Part shown: positions 1-7,475 of the stretch, piece after piece
Position numbering within the stretch: the stretch's first letter is position 1
Layout: each line of letters opens with the position of its first letter
NCBI GenBank assembly: GCA_024643915.1
Contig: JAHEMB010000015.1
Coordinates: 1-13,986, forward strand
Source of the DNA: Rhodothermaceae bacterium
Lineage (GTDB): Bacteria; Bacteroidota; Rhodothermia; Rhodothermales; JAHEMB01
DNA length: 13,986 nt
Direction: 5' to 3'
The notes under the pieces: model-generated
Seen by the model: the letters and a program-made list of their open reading frames with translations, nothing else
What the model was told of the DNA's origin: nothing
Databases searched by the model: none
Made by a program: the position numbers and the translations under genes

Positions 1-97
1 GCAGGGCGTGGGCCACGGGCAGGGCCGCGCCCAGGAACAGCACGACTGCGATCCAGGCAAGGTGCCAGGGCTGAATTTTAAAAAGCCAGGCTCTCAT
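1..97 (-). CDS. N-terminus of an exported or membrane protein, cut by the window edge
   Basis: Reading leftward from an ATG at 97-95 gives 32 codons that stay open to the edge. The peptide starts MRAWLFKIQPWHLAWI and continues with a hydrophobic stretch (AVVLFLGAALPVA) ending in HAL. This looks like a signal peptide or a first membrane segment, preceded by a short positively charged N-terminus (R2, K7). It starts only 44 bases after the stop of the outer-membrane protein gene on the same strand, so it is probably the third gene of the cytochrome/outer-membrane operon. No clear Shine-Dalgarno is seen. Too little is present to name a family. The start and strand are supported by the signal-like peptide and operon spacing only. 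Confidence 0.6.
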   Translation of the reverse strand, partial: MRAWLFKIQPWHLAWIAVVLFLGAALPVAHAL

Positions 98-141
98 GTC
101 GCCCGTCGCTATGCGTGTGTCTCGTGCACGTAGGCCCGGTG

Positions 142-1614
142 TTAGAGCTTGATCACCACCTCGAACCGTCCGCCGACGTTCAGGTCGGAGTCGCCGACGG
201 CGTCGTCGATGTCGTAGGCACCGAAGGCGTCGAAGACGAGCACGCCGCGCCGCCCCACCGCCATCTGGTAGCGCGCGCCGAGGGCCACGGCATCGCGGGA
301 TCCAACGGTGTCGGCGTCGTAAGTGTAACGCCCGCCTACCTCGACGATCAGTTGCTTGCGGGTATGGTCGAAGAACCACTGGTAGCCGGCGCTTCCGCCG
401 ACAGCCTGGTCGGCCCGGTTGCCCAGGGCAGCGCCGTAGCGTCCCAGCCCCACCGCCGCGAACAGAATGCCCGTCTGGCCCAGCGGTCCCCCCACAGAGG
501 GTGAGCGCGCCGCCGAGCGAAACTCGCCGATACCCAGAAAACCACTCAGGTAGATGTGGTTGTGCGAATGATGGGGCGTCCACGAGAGCTGGTTGTGGAT
601 CAGCACCCCCTGCCGGTTGGCGCGTACCTCATCCCCGATGGGAAAGGAGCCAAGTACCCGCAGCGTATAGCCGTAGCGCCCGAGCCGCTGCGTGCTGCCC
701 AGCCCCGCGTAAATGCCGTCGCCCGTCGAATCATCCGCCGACACGTACACCGCGTCTAGCTCTATGGTGCGCTTCCGTGTATCCATCTCCGTAAACAACC
801 CCACGAGCAGGGCCGATTTGTCGCCGAAGTTGCCCAGGGCCGCCGGTCGGTCGATGTCTCCCCAGGCGAAGAGCCCGGTGAGACGCATGTTGATGAGGCC
901 GAAGGACTTGAGGTTGGCGCGCGTCAGGCCGACGGCGTCGATGGCGTCTTCGTTGAGCAGGAGGCCATCCTGGAAACTCAGCGGTTGCCGGCCCACGGCG
1001 ATGCCGTAATCGAGGCCGCCGCTGTCGTCCCAGTCGAGGGCGGGGAAGAGTTCGCCGAGGTCGCCCTCGAAGAAGAGCGTGCGGATGCCGAAGTTAAGCT
1101 CCTCCTGAAAGCTGTCGACCGAGTCGGGCAGGCTGGGATCGGCATCAAGCGTGAAGCTGGTGAACCGGCCGTCCTGGTCGAGGGGGCGAAAGCCGATCAG
1201 GATGCGCTCGGTCTGGGTGAGGTAGAGGTTGCCAAAAAGGTCGAACCGCGCGGCAGCTTCGACGACCCGGGTGCCGGCTACGCCGTTATCGATCCCCTGG
1301 GCAGCGCTCCGGAGGGTCCCGAAGGCGAGGAAGGCCGGTTGCCAGACGGCGCCCGTGGGCAGGCGAATGCCCCGGCTCAGGGTGCCCGTCCCCAGGAACG
1401 GCTCGCCCAGTTCGATCAGGGGCTTAGGCCGGTCGGGGAGGTCGGCGAGGGGAATCGGCTCGTCCGAGAAGCGGCTGTCGCTGTGCCCGGCCTCGTCCTC
1501 GTGCTCGTCCTGCGCCCACGCGGTGGTGCTTCCGCCCATCCACCAGAGGCCCAGCGCCAGCCCGCACGCCACCAGGCAACGCCATCGGGAACACCGTGCT
1601 CTGCGTTTGCTCAT
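142..1614 (-). CDS. Outer-membrane beta-barrel protein, function unknown
   Basis: The product has 490 residues. Residues 1-34 form a signal peptide (basic start MSKRRARCSRWR, hydrophobic core, cleavage likely after AWA, before QDEHEDE). The mature N-terminus is acidic and His-containing (EHEDEAGHSDS), followed by a Pro-rich linker (residues 52-70). From about residue 90 to the end it shows alternating polar/aromatic segments with Gly-rich turns and closes with a short hydrophobic strand (GGRFEVVIKL), typical of outer-membrane barrels. A His cluster HHSHNH lies at 348-353. No family signature is recognised; it could be a porin or a structural partner of the neighbouring cytochrome. It lies 115 bases downstream of the cytochrome gene on the same strand and 44 bases upstream of another exported protein, which suggests one transcript. 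No strong Shine-Dalgarno precedes the ATG, which is common in this lineage. The barrel assignment is inferred from composition; no strand count was computed. Confidence 0.75.
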   Translation of the reverse strand: MSKRRARCSRWRCLVACGLALGLWWMGGSTTAWAQDEHEDEAGHSDSRFSDEPIPLADLPDRPKPLIELGEPFLGTGTLSRGIRLPTGAVWQPAFLAFGTLRSAAQGIDNGVAGTRVVEAAARFDLFGNLYLTQTERILIGFRPLDQDGRFTSFTLDADPSLPDSVDSFQEELNFGIRTLFFEGDLGELFPALDWDDSGGLDYGIAVGRQPLSFQDGLLLNEDAIDAVGLTRANLKSFGLINMRLTGLFAWGDIDRPAALGNFGDKSALLVGLFTEMDTRKRTIELDAVYVSADDSTGDGIYAGLGSTQRLGRYGYTLRVLGSFPIGDEVRANRQGVLIHNQLSWTPHHSHNHIYLSGFLGIGEFRSAARSPSVGGPLGQTGILFAAVGLGRYGAALGNRADQAVGGSAGYQWFFDHTRKQLIVEVGGRYTYDADTVGSRDAVALGARYQMAVGRRGVLVFDAFGAYDIDDAVGDSDLNVGGRFEVVIKL

Positions 1615-1729
1615 GGGTTCGAGATTCGATGCTGTGGAAGCGTGATGTGTGAGGGTGCTCCTGGAAATCTGTCCAGCGCCTTCTCACGATTCGCGTTTAC
1701 TTCGTCAGGCGCAAGACAGTCCGTCGCAG

Positions 1730-3616
1730 CTATCGCAGCGGCACGTCCCGGTCGTAGAGGATCGGCGCACCTTCTACGATGCCGTCGGCCACTTCGCGCG
1801 GACTCATGAAGAAGTCGAAACCGACGTGTTGGATCTCGCTCATCAGGTTCACGGGGATCATCTGAGCGATCAGCTTGACGTTGGCCGTATAGGGGCCGCG
1901 GCTGCCCACCAATTCCTTGCGCGAGACCTCATACCGGGGCCACAGCGACGACAGCGGCGCAATTGTCTGCCGGTGCTTCCGCACGCCGACCGGGCGTGCC
2001 AGCAACACCGTCGAACTCGTCGAAGGCCGCAGGAACGGCAACGGGTCGGGGGAATAGTTGACGGCCAGCACCTGCTCCCGCTCGCCGCCGCGTATCATAC
2101 GCGTGAGGAACTTCGATTGCAGGCTGAAGAGGTACTTGTCGCGCTTCAATTCGCCGTTGTGGACGTAGAGCGAGTGCAGGTCACGCACGTCGCCGTTGGG
2201 GTCGCGATCCCCCGAGGCGAAAACCACCTTGCCGTCGGCGTCAGTGACGGTCACTTGCAAGAACACAAGCCGCTCGGCGTCGAAGCCGGTGGGCACGTTG
2301 TGGCCGTTGGTGCCGTTGCGCACCTCCACCTTGAAGGCGATGCCATCCGGCCCAGCCCGCTCCACGTCCACGTCGCCAAGGACGTAGCCGGCGCGCAAGA
2401 CAGCCTTGCGCTGAGTTTCGGCCTCATCCAGCAACGCCTGGTTCTCATCGATGATGTCGCGGGCGTCGTAGCGGTCGTCGGCAAACTTCCAGCGTTCGGG
2501 GAAGGCATAATCGTCGGGCACGTTATCCTCGAAGGCGTCGGTGCCCCAGCCCTGCTCTACATCAAAGGTGAGCCACTCGCGGATGGTCGCCATCTCGGCG
2601 GCGCGCACGTTGTGGGGGAAGATGCCCGGATGGATGATCGAGTAGTCCGGCCCGGCGAACATGTGGTTGGTGCGCTTGCGGGGCCGGGTCGGGATGCCGC
2701 CCACCACCGCCGCCGGCGCCTCGTCGTAGCCCGACGGCACGCCGGGTTGCTTGCCCATGTGGCAGTCCTGGCACGAGATGCCCTGCCGCGCCGCCGACGT
2801 CGCCTTGTATTCGCTGAAAGCTTCTTCGAGGCGGAAGCCGTTGACGAGGTTAACGTCGTGGCACGCGCCGCAGAACGCCGACGTATTGATTTGCGCAAAG
2901 CGGACAACGCCGGTGTGGATGGCGCGGCCCGACTGGCCGCGCTCCGTGTTGACGTTGTAGTCGCCGCTCTCGATCACCCGCTCGAGTTCGGCGTTGCCGG
3001 AGGGGCCGAAGACTGGGTCGAAGAGATCGCCCTCGACGATGGCGAGCCGGCCGCTGACCTTGCCGTAGGGCTTCTCTAGCCGGTGACAGACGATGCACGT
3101 GATGCCCTCGCGCGACGTCGGGTGCCGGTCCATGTTGGTCATAAACTCCGGCTCGTTGAGGTTCATCCCGACAGGCGTGTGGCAGCGGATGCAGAAATCC
3201 CCATTGGTGCCGTTGGTCAGTTGGAGGATCGTCCCGTGCATCGCATTGAAGACCGGACTCAGCTGCGCGTAGGAATGCTGCGAGACTGACCATTCGCGGT
3301 AATGATCGGGGTGGCAGGTGGCGCAGGTGTTGGCCGACGGGAACCGGTCTTCGAGCATGAGGCGCTGGTGCGCCGAGTCGGCGCGCTGCCGAATCATGGC
3401 CTCGGACAAGTATGTATTGTTCACACGCCCCGAGGCCACGCCGGGGCTATTGTGCGCCGCCAGCAAGACGGGCAGGGTGGGCGCAGCAGCGGCTTCTTGC
3501 GCCGCATGCGGCGCCTGCGACACGTTCAGGAACAATAACCCCAGCGCCACGGCGCCCACCAGGGCCAATCCCGCACCAAGGCGCTTCGGCACTTCCTGAA
3601 AGGAACACCTCGACAT
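1730..3616 (-). CDS. Secreted pentahaem c-type cytochrome (multihaem cytochrome c family)
   Basis: The product has 628 residues. An N-terminal hydrophobic segment (residues 12-33) with a downstream AHA/AAQ region serves as signal peptide or anchor. Five CxxCH haem-attachment motifs are visible: CATCH 98-102, CIRCH 142-146, CIVCH 174-178, CGACH 249-253 and CQDCH 282-286. Further His residues (for example H113, H127, H318, H335) could be distal ligands. A second half (about 390-628) has no haem motif and looks beta-rich; it contains NGHNVPTGF at 437-445, a motif seen in many multihaem cytochromes of the c554-like type. The protein should carry electrons in the periplasm or at the cell surface; its partners are unknown. 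Translation starts at an ATG preceded by a strong AGGAGG (3622-3627 on the plus numbering, 5-base spacing), which fixes the start. The next gene on the strand encodes an outer-membrane barrel, so the pair may be a porin-cytochrome module. The alternative is a reductase subunit, but no catalytic signature was recognised. Confidence 0.88.
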   Translation of the reverse strand: MSRCSFQEVPKRLGAGLALVGAVALGLLFLNVSQAPHAAQEAAAAPTLPVLLAAHNSPGVASGRVNNTYLSEAMIRQRADSAHQRLMLEDRFPSANTCATCHPDHYREWSVSQHSYAQLSPVFNAMHGTILQLTNGTNGDFCIRCHTPVGMNLNEPEFMTNMDRHPTSREGITCIVCHRLEKPYGKVSGRLAIVEGDLFDPVFGPSGNAELERVIESGDYNVNTERGQSGRAIHTGVVRFAQINTSAFCGACHDVNLVNGFRLEEAFSEYKATSAARQGISCQDCHMGKQPGVPSGYDEAPAAVVGGIPTRPRKRTNHMFAGPDYSIIHPGIFPHNVRAAEMATIREWLTFDVEQGWGTDAFEDNVPDDYAFPERWKFADDRYDARDIIDENQALLDEAETQRKAVLRAGYVLGDVDVERAGPDGIAFKVEVRNGTNGHNVPTGFDAERLVFLQVTVTDADGKVVFASGDRDPNGDVRDLHSLYVHNGELKRDKYLFSLQSKFLTRMIRGGEREQVLAVNYSPDPLPFLRPSTSSTVLLARPVGVRKHRQTIAPLSSLWPRYEVSRKELVGSRGPYTANVKLIAQMIPVNLMSEIQHVGFDFFMSPREVADGIVEGAPILYDRDVPLR

Positions 3617-3621
3617 GGCTG

Positions 3622-3627
3622 CCTCCT
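3622..3627 (-). promoter_or_regulatory. Strong Shine-Dalgarno of the cytochrome gene
   Basis: The minus strand reads AGGAGG five bases before the ATG at 3616. It decides the start of the pentahaem cytochrome and is unusually strong compared with the outer-membrane protein gene downstream, which has none obvious. Confidence 0.75.
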
Positions 3628-3749
3628 AGGCGGTGAATACGAACTCCCCGCAATATGCCGCCTTTTTAGGAGATCTGCAAGAAAATATAGAAGAAAGCGC
3701 GTAGAGCGTTCCTCGGAGTCACGGGACGGTGCCGGTGACCTCCTCCTTA

Positions 3750-3835
3750 AAGATCCCCATCAACGACCAATGGAGAATCTGCTTCACCTGGCGAGCCGGG
3801 TCGCCTTCGACGTTGAAATCACCGACTACCACTGA
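3750..3835 (+). pseudogene. higB: HigB-type toxin remnant (3' end, frameshifted)
   Basis: Reading plus-strand codons from 3750 gives KIPINDQWRICFTWRAG (to 3800). Two bases follow, and from 3803 a second frame gives AFDVEITDYH and a stop TGA at 3833-3835. Together these match the conserved C-terminal end of RelE/HigB-type toxins (family pattern: IRINDQ-WRICFRW, then DVEIVDYH-stop). One base is missing at about 3801-3802, so the frames are out of register. Only about 27 of the roughly 90 residues of a normal HigB are left; upstream lies the promoter region of the divergent cytochrome gene, and no start codon or N-terminal part was recognised. The stop lies 14 bases before the higA start, the normal higB-higA arrangement. 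The toxin should therefore be inactive. The family match is from memory of the motif, not from a search. Confidence 0.8.
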
Positions 3836-3849
3836 GACGAGTAGGACCT

Positions 3850-4149
3850 ATGAGCCAAGACAAGATTCGGCCCGTCCATCCAGGTGAGATCCTCCAGGAG
3901 GAATTCCTCGACCCCCTCGGACTGAGCCAGAACAAGCTGGCCCTGGCGGTCCGTGTGCCGGCACGCCGCATCAACGAGATTGTCCACGGCAAACGCGGTG
4001 TGACAGCCGACACGGCTCTTCGCCTGGGACGGTTCTTTGGTATGAGCGCGGAGTTCTGGATGAACCTCCAGGCACGTTATGACCTGGAGACAGCCCGAGA
4101 TGAGCTAGGCGAGCGGCTGGAGCAAGACGTCCAGGTGAAGGCCGAGTGA
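3850..4149 (+). CDS. higA: HigA-family antitoxin (XRE helix-turn-helix), orphan
   Basis: The product has 99 residues, the usual length for HigA. It begins with RPVHPGEILQEEFLDPLG (residues 7-24), the characteristic HigA entry motif. A helix-turn-helix follows (LSQNKLALAVRVPARRINEIVHGKRGVTADTA, about 25-56; split as helix 2 around LSQNKLALAV, recognition helix around ARRINEIVHG). The C-terminal part has the family pattern LGRFFGMSAEFWMNLQARYDLE (about 59-80). HigA proteins neutralise HigB and repress their own promoter by binding an upstream palindrome. Here the partner toxin is a broken remnant just upstream, so the protein is either a leftover or now works as a stand-alone DNA-binding regulator. 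No strong Shine-Dalgarno is present (GTAGGA at 3840-3845 is the nearest candidate). Confidence 0.9.
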   Translation: MSQDKIRPVHPGEILQEEFLDPLGLSQNKLALAVRVPARRINEIVHGKRGVTADTALRLGRFFGMSAEFWMNLQARYDLETARDELGERLEQDVQVKAE

Positions 4150-4182
4150 AAGTTAATTGGTTCCCCTGGCCACCCGTACAAT

Positions 4183-4200
4183 ACACCTGGAGGGTGTTTT
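4183..4200 (+). terminator. Weak terminator-like hairpin after higA
   Basis: ACACC (4183-4187), a five-base loop, GGTGT (4193-4197), then TTT. The short stem and short T run make this a weak candidate for the end of the higA transcript. Confidence 0.3.
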
Positions 4201-4395
4201 GCAACTGCATGGCAGAGGCGTCACGCCGGCCCATTTTCTGACTTGCAGGCAATCTTCTCAGGAGCGTATGGGTTATTTCCTTACAGCTTAACTGGGAATC
4301 ACCCCTTGCCAACCCCGGTGGATCTCGATCTAAGGTGGTAAATGTGGGCAGTTTGGCGAAAAGATCTAGGGGGTAGCTATCTGCCGAATATATGA

Positions 4396-4455
4396 CGCCC
4401 CTACAGGGGCGACTGCCAGAGGACGGGATCCTTGGCAGAAAGCGTGACGCTCACG
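4396..4455 (+). promoter_or_regulatory. Cluster of three consecutive hairpins in the likely leader of the surface protein gene
   Basis: Hairpin 1 (4396-4411): CGCCCCT, AC, AGGGGCG, a perfect 7-bp stem. Hairpin 2 (4413-4438): CTGCCA, a bulged G, AGGA, a five-base loop, then TCCT and TGGCAG, giving 10 paired bases. Hairpin 3 (4443-4455): CGTGA, CGC, TCACG. The three sit head to tail with only one to four bases between them, about 107 bases before the start codon. There is no T run after any of them, so intrinsic termination is unlikely. They could be a structured 5' leader or protein-binding sites. No known riboswitch class was recognised. Confidence 0.4.
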
Positions 4456-4561
4456 ACACGGGAAGAGGCCCTTTTCAAAGCTTGTTCAGCAGCCGGGCTC
4501 CTCATCCTCCACGGACCGGTCCAAGCATCACACCTACATATCCCAACCGGGAGGCCTTACT

Positions 4562-7345
4562 ATGAAAACCTTACCACATGACAGGCAGGCACCGGTGCTC
4601 CTGCCGCTCCTAGCGTTCATCGCAAGCCTTGCTCTTGCGCCTATCCTGGCCCATACAGCACTCGGCGGCGCCCCCGGCACTACCGTGAGCCCTGCCGTGC
4701 ACCACGTTACCCCCATCTTCGTCCCGGGCAACCCAAGCTGCACCAGCCGCGGCTACGCCTTCGGCTTCAAGCCACAGCCCGAGCCGCCGCCGTCGGGTAC
4801 CTATTTTTTCCCCGACGGTATCAACACAGTGACGATCACCAGCGACGGCACCTTCTTTGACTGGACGTCGACGCTTGGCATCGACGCCGTCATCGTCAAG
4901 GGCGGCCCCAACGCCAACGTGTACGTCTACGATCCGCCAACGGAGGAAACGAGCGACACGGGGCTCAGCAGCCCGATCAACCCCAACAACAACCGGCCCT
5001 ATGCCATCAGCCACATCGAGTTCTGCTACGACTACGAGCTCGGCATCGGCAAGACGGCGGAGACCGAGCACACACGAGACGTCGATTGGACGATCGAGAA
5101 GACGGTGGACGTCGATGCGTGGAACCTCTTCGACGGCGACACGGGCGAGTCTGAGTACACCATCACGCTGACGAAGGACGTCGAGGTCCTCGCCTCGCTC
5201 ACGGGCGTAATCACCATCAATAACAACACGCCGTTCCCGGCCACCATCACAGGCATCGCGGACCTCTTTGATCCCGACGCGGGCGCCGACATCAACGGCG
5301 TGCTCACCGCCTGCCGCGTCGACGGCAACCCTGTGGCCTACACCGGGCAGGGCAACCACGTGCTCGCCGCCGGCAGCGCGATGGAGTGCGACTATGAGGT
5401 GGACGTCGACAACACGCCCACCGACGGGACCAACAATGCTACTGTTACGACGACGGGCCAGGTGGGCGGGGGCGAGGCTTCGGCCGACGTCCTCTTCGGC
5501 CCGGCGACCGACATCGGCGAGCCCGACGAGATCAACGTGACGGACACCAACGGCGAGGTGTTCGGGCCGTTCACCGACCCGCCGGACCCGATCACGTACA
5601 CACGCGTCTTCGACTGTTCGGATGTCACCTACACGGACCTGCACGCCGAGTATGACGTCGAGAACACCGCCTCGATCGACGAGACGGACGACGAAGACGA
5701 CGCCACCGTCGCGGTCGACTGCTACGAGCTCGGCGTCGAGAAGACCGCGCAGGTGAGCTTCGACCGCACCTGGGAGTGGACGATCGAGAAGACGGCCGAC
5801 CAGACGGACCTCCTCCTCGCGCCGGGGCAACTCTTCAACGTCACCTATTGGGTCGAAGTCGATGCCATGGCCGTCGATGAAAACATCGTCGTCAGCGGCG
5901 TGATCACAATCAGCAACCCCAACCCCGACCGCGACGCGAGCCTGAGCGACGTGGCCGACGAGATGACCATCAGCGGCATCGTAGGCATCGTGCAGGGCGT
6001 AGTTGATTGTCCACAGGACTTCGTTGCCATGGGCGGTACGCTCGAGTGCACCTACAGCTCTGCGGCGCTAGACTTACAGTCGGCCGAAGACCTCACCGGC
6101 ACCAACACGGCCACGGCGGAGCTGCAGAACCTGGCCTTTGAGGGGCCGGGCCCCGGCGCGCAGAGCGGGACGACGAGCTTCTCCGGAGACGAGGACATCG
6201 TGGTGCTCGCTGCCACCTCGGAAGCGGATGCGTGCATCGACGTCTCCGACACCAACACGGGCCTGCTCGGAACGGTGTGCGCCGGCAACGCACCCGCATC
6301 GTTCCACTATGACCTGTCGTTCGGCCAGCATCCGGACGCCAACGTGCCGCTTGAGTGCGGTGATAACAGGCACGTCAATACGGCCTCCTTCATCGCCCAG
6401 GACTCCGGCGCTACCGGTGAGGACGACTGGATCGTGAATGCCGAGGTGAACTGCGACGTGGGCTGCACGCTGACACAGGGCTACTGGAAGACGCACAACG
6501 ATTCGTTCCATGGCGGCGCACCGAGCGATGACACCTGGGACCTTATCACGCCCAATGCGGAGCAGACGGGCTTCTTCACGACCGATGCGGGCAATTCGCA
6601 GCCGACGACCGGCCCGAACGCACCGCCTTTTATCTGGTTCGAGGTGCTCTGGACGCCGCCGAAGGGCAATGCCTACTACAACCTCGCTCACCAGTACATC
6701 GCGGCCGCGCTCAATATGCTCAACGGCGCCGATTTCACGGATGCACAGGACGCCTTCGATGAGGCCACGGACCTCTTCGAAACCAAGACGCCGGCACAGG
6801 TCGCCACGCTCAAAGGCAAAGCGTCTAAGACGTGGAAACAGCTGGCGGGCACGCTCGACGACTACAACAACGGCCTGACCGGGCCGGGTCACTGCGACGA
6901 GGATGCCGCCTCGGCCGGGGCAACAACCGCCTTCAAGGTCGCGCCGGCAGGCGACGCCTCGGATGAGCCGCTCGCCGCCTCGGCGGACGAGGGACTCAGC
7001 GATGACCGAGCGGTGATAGACCGAGCGGGCAACAAGGCTGCGAAGGCCGCAGCCGCGGGCGACGCAGCGGTCGAAGTGCCGGGGGCCTACGGGCTCGACG
7101 CCAACTACCCGAACCCGTTCAACCCGGTCACGACGATCCGGTACCGCCTGCCCGAAGCGAGCCGGGTGACGCTGGCCGTCTACGACGTCCTCGGGCGCGA
7201 GGTGGCCCGCCTCGTTGACGGGTCGCGCGAGGCCGGTATCTACGAGGTGCGGTGGGACGCTACCGCCGTGCCGAGCGGCACTTACTTCTACGTGCTGCGC
7301 GCGGGCAACTACGCTGAGGTGCGCAGCATGGCACTGATGAAGTGA
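4562..7345 (+). CDS. Large secreted surface protein with duplicated domains and T9SS type A sorting tail
   Basis: The product has 927 residues. A signal peptide spans residues 1 to about 35 (hydrophobic core PVLLPLLAFIASLALAPILA). Residues about 60-157 form a module with GFKPQPEPPPSGTYFF and VIVKGGPNANVYVY, ending in ISHIEFCYDY. Two similar domains follow, starting YELGIGKTAE (158) and YELGVEKTAQ (388); each has a WTIEKT motif, Asp/Thr-rich beta segments, and paired Cys residues. Residues 635-778 start with CTLTQGYWKTH, a motif of an uncharacterised extracellular domain found in many bacterial surface proteins. A low-complexity Ala/Asp-rich linker (about 781-838) leads to the C-terminal sorting domain (845-927) with NYPNPFNPVTTIRYRLPE, VYDVLGREV and PSGTYFYVLRAG, which should direct export by the type IX system. 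Translation starts behind GGGAGG with 7-base spacing. No enzymatic residues were recognised; a structural or adhesive role is inference. The gene ends before a strong terminator and stands alone. Confidence 0.9.
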   Translation: MKTLPHDRQAPVLLPLLAFIASLALAPILAHTALGGAPGTTVSPAVHHVTPIFVPGNPSCTSRGYAFGFKPQPEPPPSGTYFFPDGINTVTITSDGTFFDWTSTLGIDAVIVKGGPNANVYVYDPPTEETSDTGLSSPINPNNNRPYAISHIEFCYDYELGIGKTAETEHTRDVDWTIEKTVDVDAWNLFDGDTGESEYTITLTKDVEVLASLTGVITINNNTPFPATITGIADLFDPDAGADINGVLTACRVDGNPVAYTGQGNHVLAAGSAMECDYEVDVDNTPTDGTNNATVTTTGQVGGGEASADVLFGPATDIGEPDEINVTDTNGEVFGPFTDPPDPITYTRVFDCSDVTYTDLHAEYDVENTASIDETDDEDDATVAVDCYELGVEKTAQVSFDRTWEWTIEKTADQTDLLLAPGQLFNVTYWVEVDAMAVDENIVVSGVITISNPNPDRDASLSDVADEMTISGIVGIVQGVVDCPQDFVAMGGTLECTYSSAALDLQSAEDLTGTNTATAELQNLAFEGPGPGAQSGTTSFSGDEDIVVLAATSEADACIDVSDTNTGLLGTVCAGNAPASFHYDLSFGQHPDANVPLECGDNRHVNTASFIAQDSGATGEDDWIVNAEVNCDVGCTLTQGYWKTHNDSFHGGAPSDDTWDLITPNAEQTGFFTTDAGNSQPTTGPNAPPFIWFEVLWTPPKGNAYYNLAHQYIAAALNMLNGADFTDAQDAFDEATDLFETKTPAQVATLKGKASKTWKQLAGTLDDYNNGLTGPGHCDEDAASAGATTAFKVAPAGDASDEPLAASADEGLSDDRAVIDRAGNKAAKAAAAGDAAVEVPGAYGLDANYPNPFNPVTTIRYRLPEASRVTLAVYDVLGREVARLVDGSREAGIYEVRWDATAVPSGTYFYVLRAGNYAEVRSMALMK
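5033..6460 (+). repeat. Two tandem domain-length repeats inside the surface protein gene
   Basis: The second copy begins 690 bases (230 codons) after the first. Both open with YELG-x-x-KTA and share W-TIEKT. At DNA level a 19-base identical stretch, TGGACGATCGAGAAGACGG, occurs at 5087-5105 and 5777-5795, exactly 690 bases apart. The rest has diverged; later parts of both copies share GVITI-N or S-N and TDTN-G-like patterns. This supports an old internal duplication. Confidence 0.7.
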
Positions 7346-7363
7346 CCGTGCCGATGAGGTAAC

Positions 7364-7397
7364 CCGGCGGGCCGCCCGGAACGAGCCCGGCCCGCTG
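7364..7397 (+). repeat. GC-rich inverted repeat just after the surface protein gene
   Basis: GCGGGCCG (7367-7374) pairs with CGGCCCGC (7388-7395) across 13 bases. The outer bases extend the stem by about two more pairs, with one G-T wobble. It sits between the stop codon and the main terminator and may help block 3' degradation or readthrough. Confidence 0.5.
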
Positions 7398-7465
7398 GTA
7401 AGCCGCCCGCAAGGAGCCTTTCCCAGGCGGAGAGAAAATTCCTTGCGGGCGGCTTACTGTTTTTT
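7398..7465 (+). terminator. Strong intrinsic terminator between convergent genes
   Basis: A perfect 18-bp inverted repeat: GTAAGCCGCCCGCAAGGA at 7398-7415 and its reverse complement at 7440-7457, with a 24-base loop. It is followed by TGTTTTTT (7458-7465). The T run lies on the plus side, so it ends the surface protein transcript. The same stem is read by the convergent protease transcript, but without a U run after it in that direction. Confidence 0.85.
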
Positions 7466-7475
7466 GCCGCATCCG

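Larger units (their letters stand above)
4150..4561. other. 412-base gene-free region between higA and the T9SS surface protein gene
   Basis: No credible coding frame was found on either strand. The region holds the weak hairpin just after higA, a row of three hairpins at 4396-4455, a 10-bp perfect palindrome GGACCGGTCC at 4513-4522, and the Shine-Dalgarno GGGAGG (4549-4554) of the next gene. The promoter of the downstream gene should lie here, but no convincing -35/-10 or Bacteroidota-type -33/-7 pair could be assigned by eye. Confidence 0.6.

Noticed and set aside
1615..1640. GGTTCGAGATTCGA resembling a tRNA T-arm
   Set aside because: No acceptor, D or anticodon stems could be found around it.
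1649..3079. Long plus-strand open frame (476 codons) opposite the cytochrome
   Set aside because: It is antisense to a gene with five CxxCH motifs and a strong Shine-Dalgarno; its product is Val/Ala/Arg/His-rich without any motif, as expected for a shadow frame in GC-rich DNA.
4610..5830. Minus-strand open frame (406 codons) opposite the surface protein
   Set aside because: Its Arg/Val/Asp-rich composition comes from the GAC/GTC-rich opposite strand; there is no signal, domain or ribosome site.
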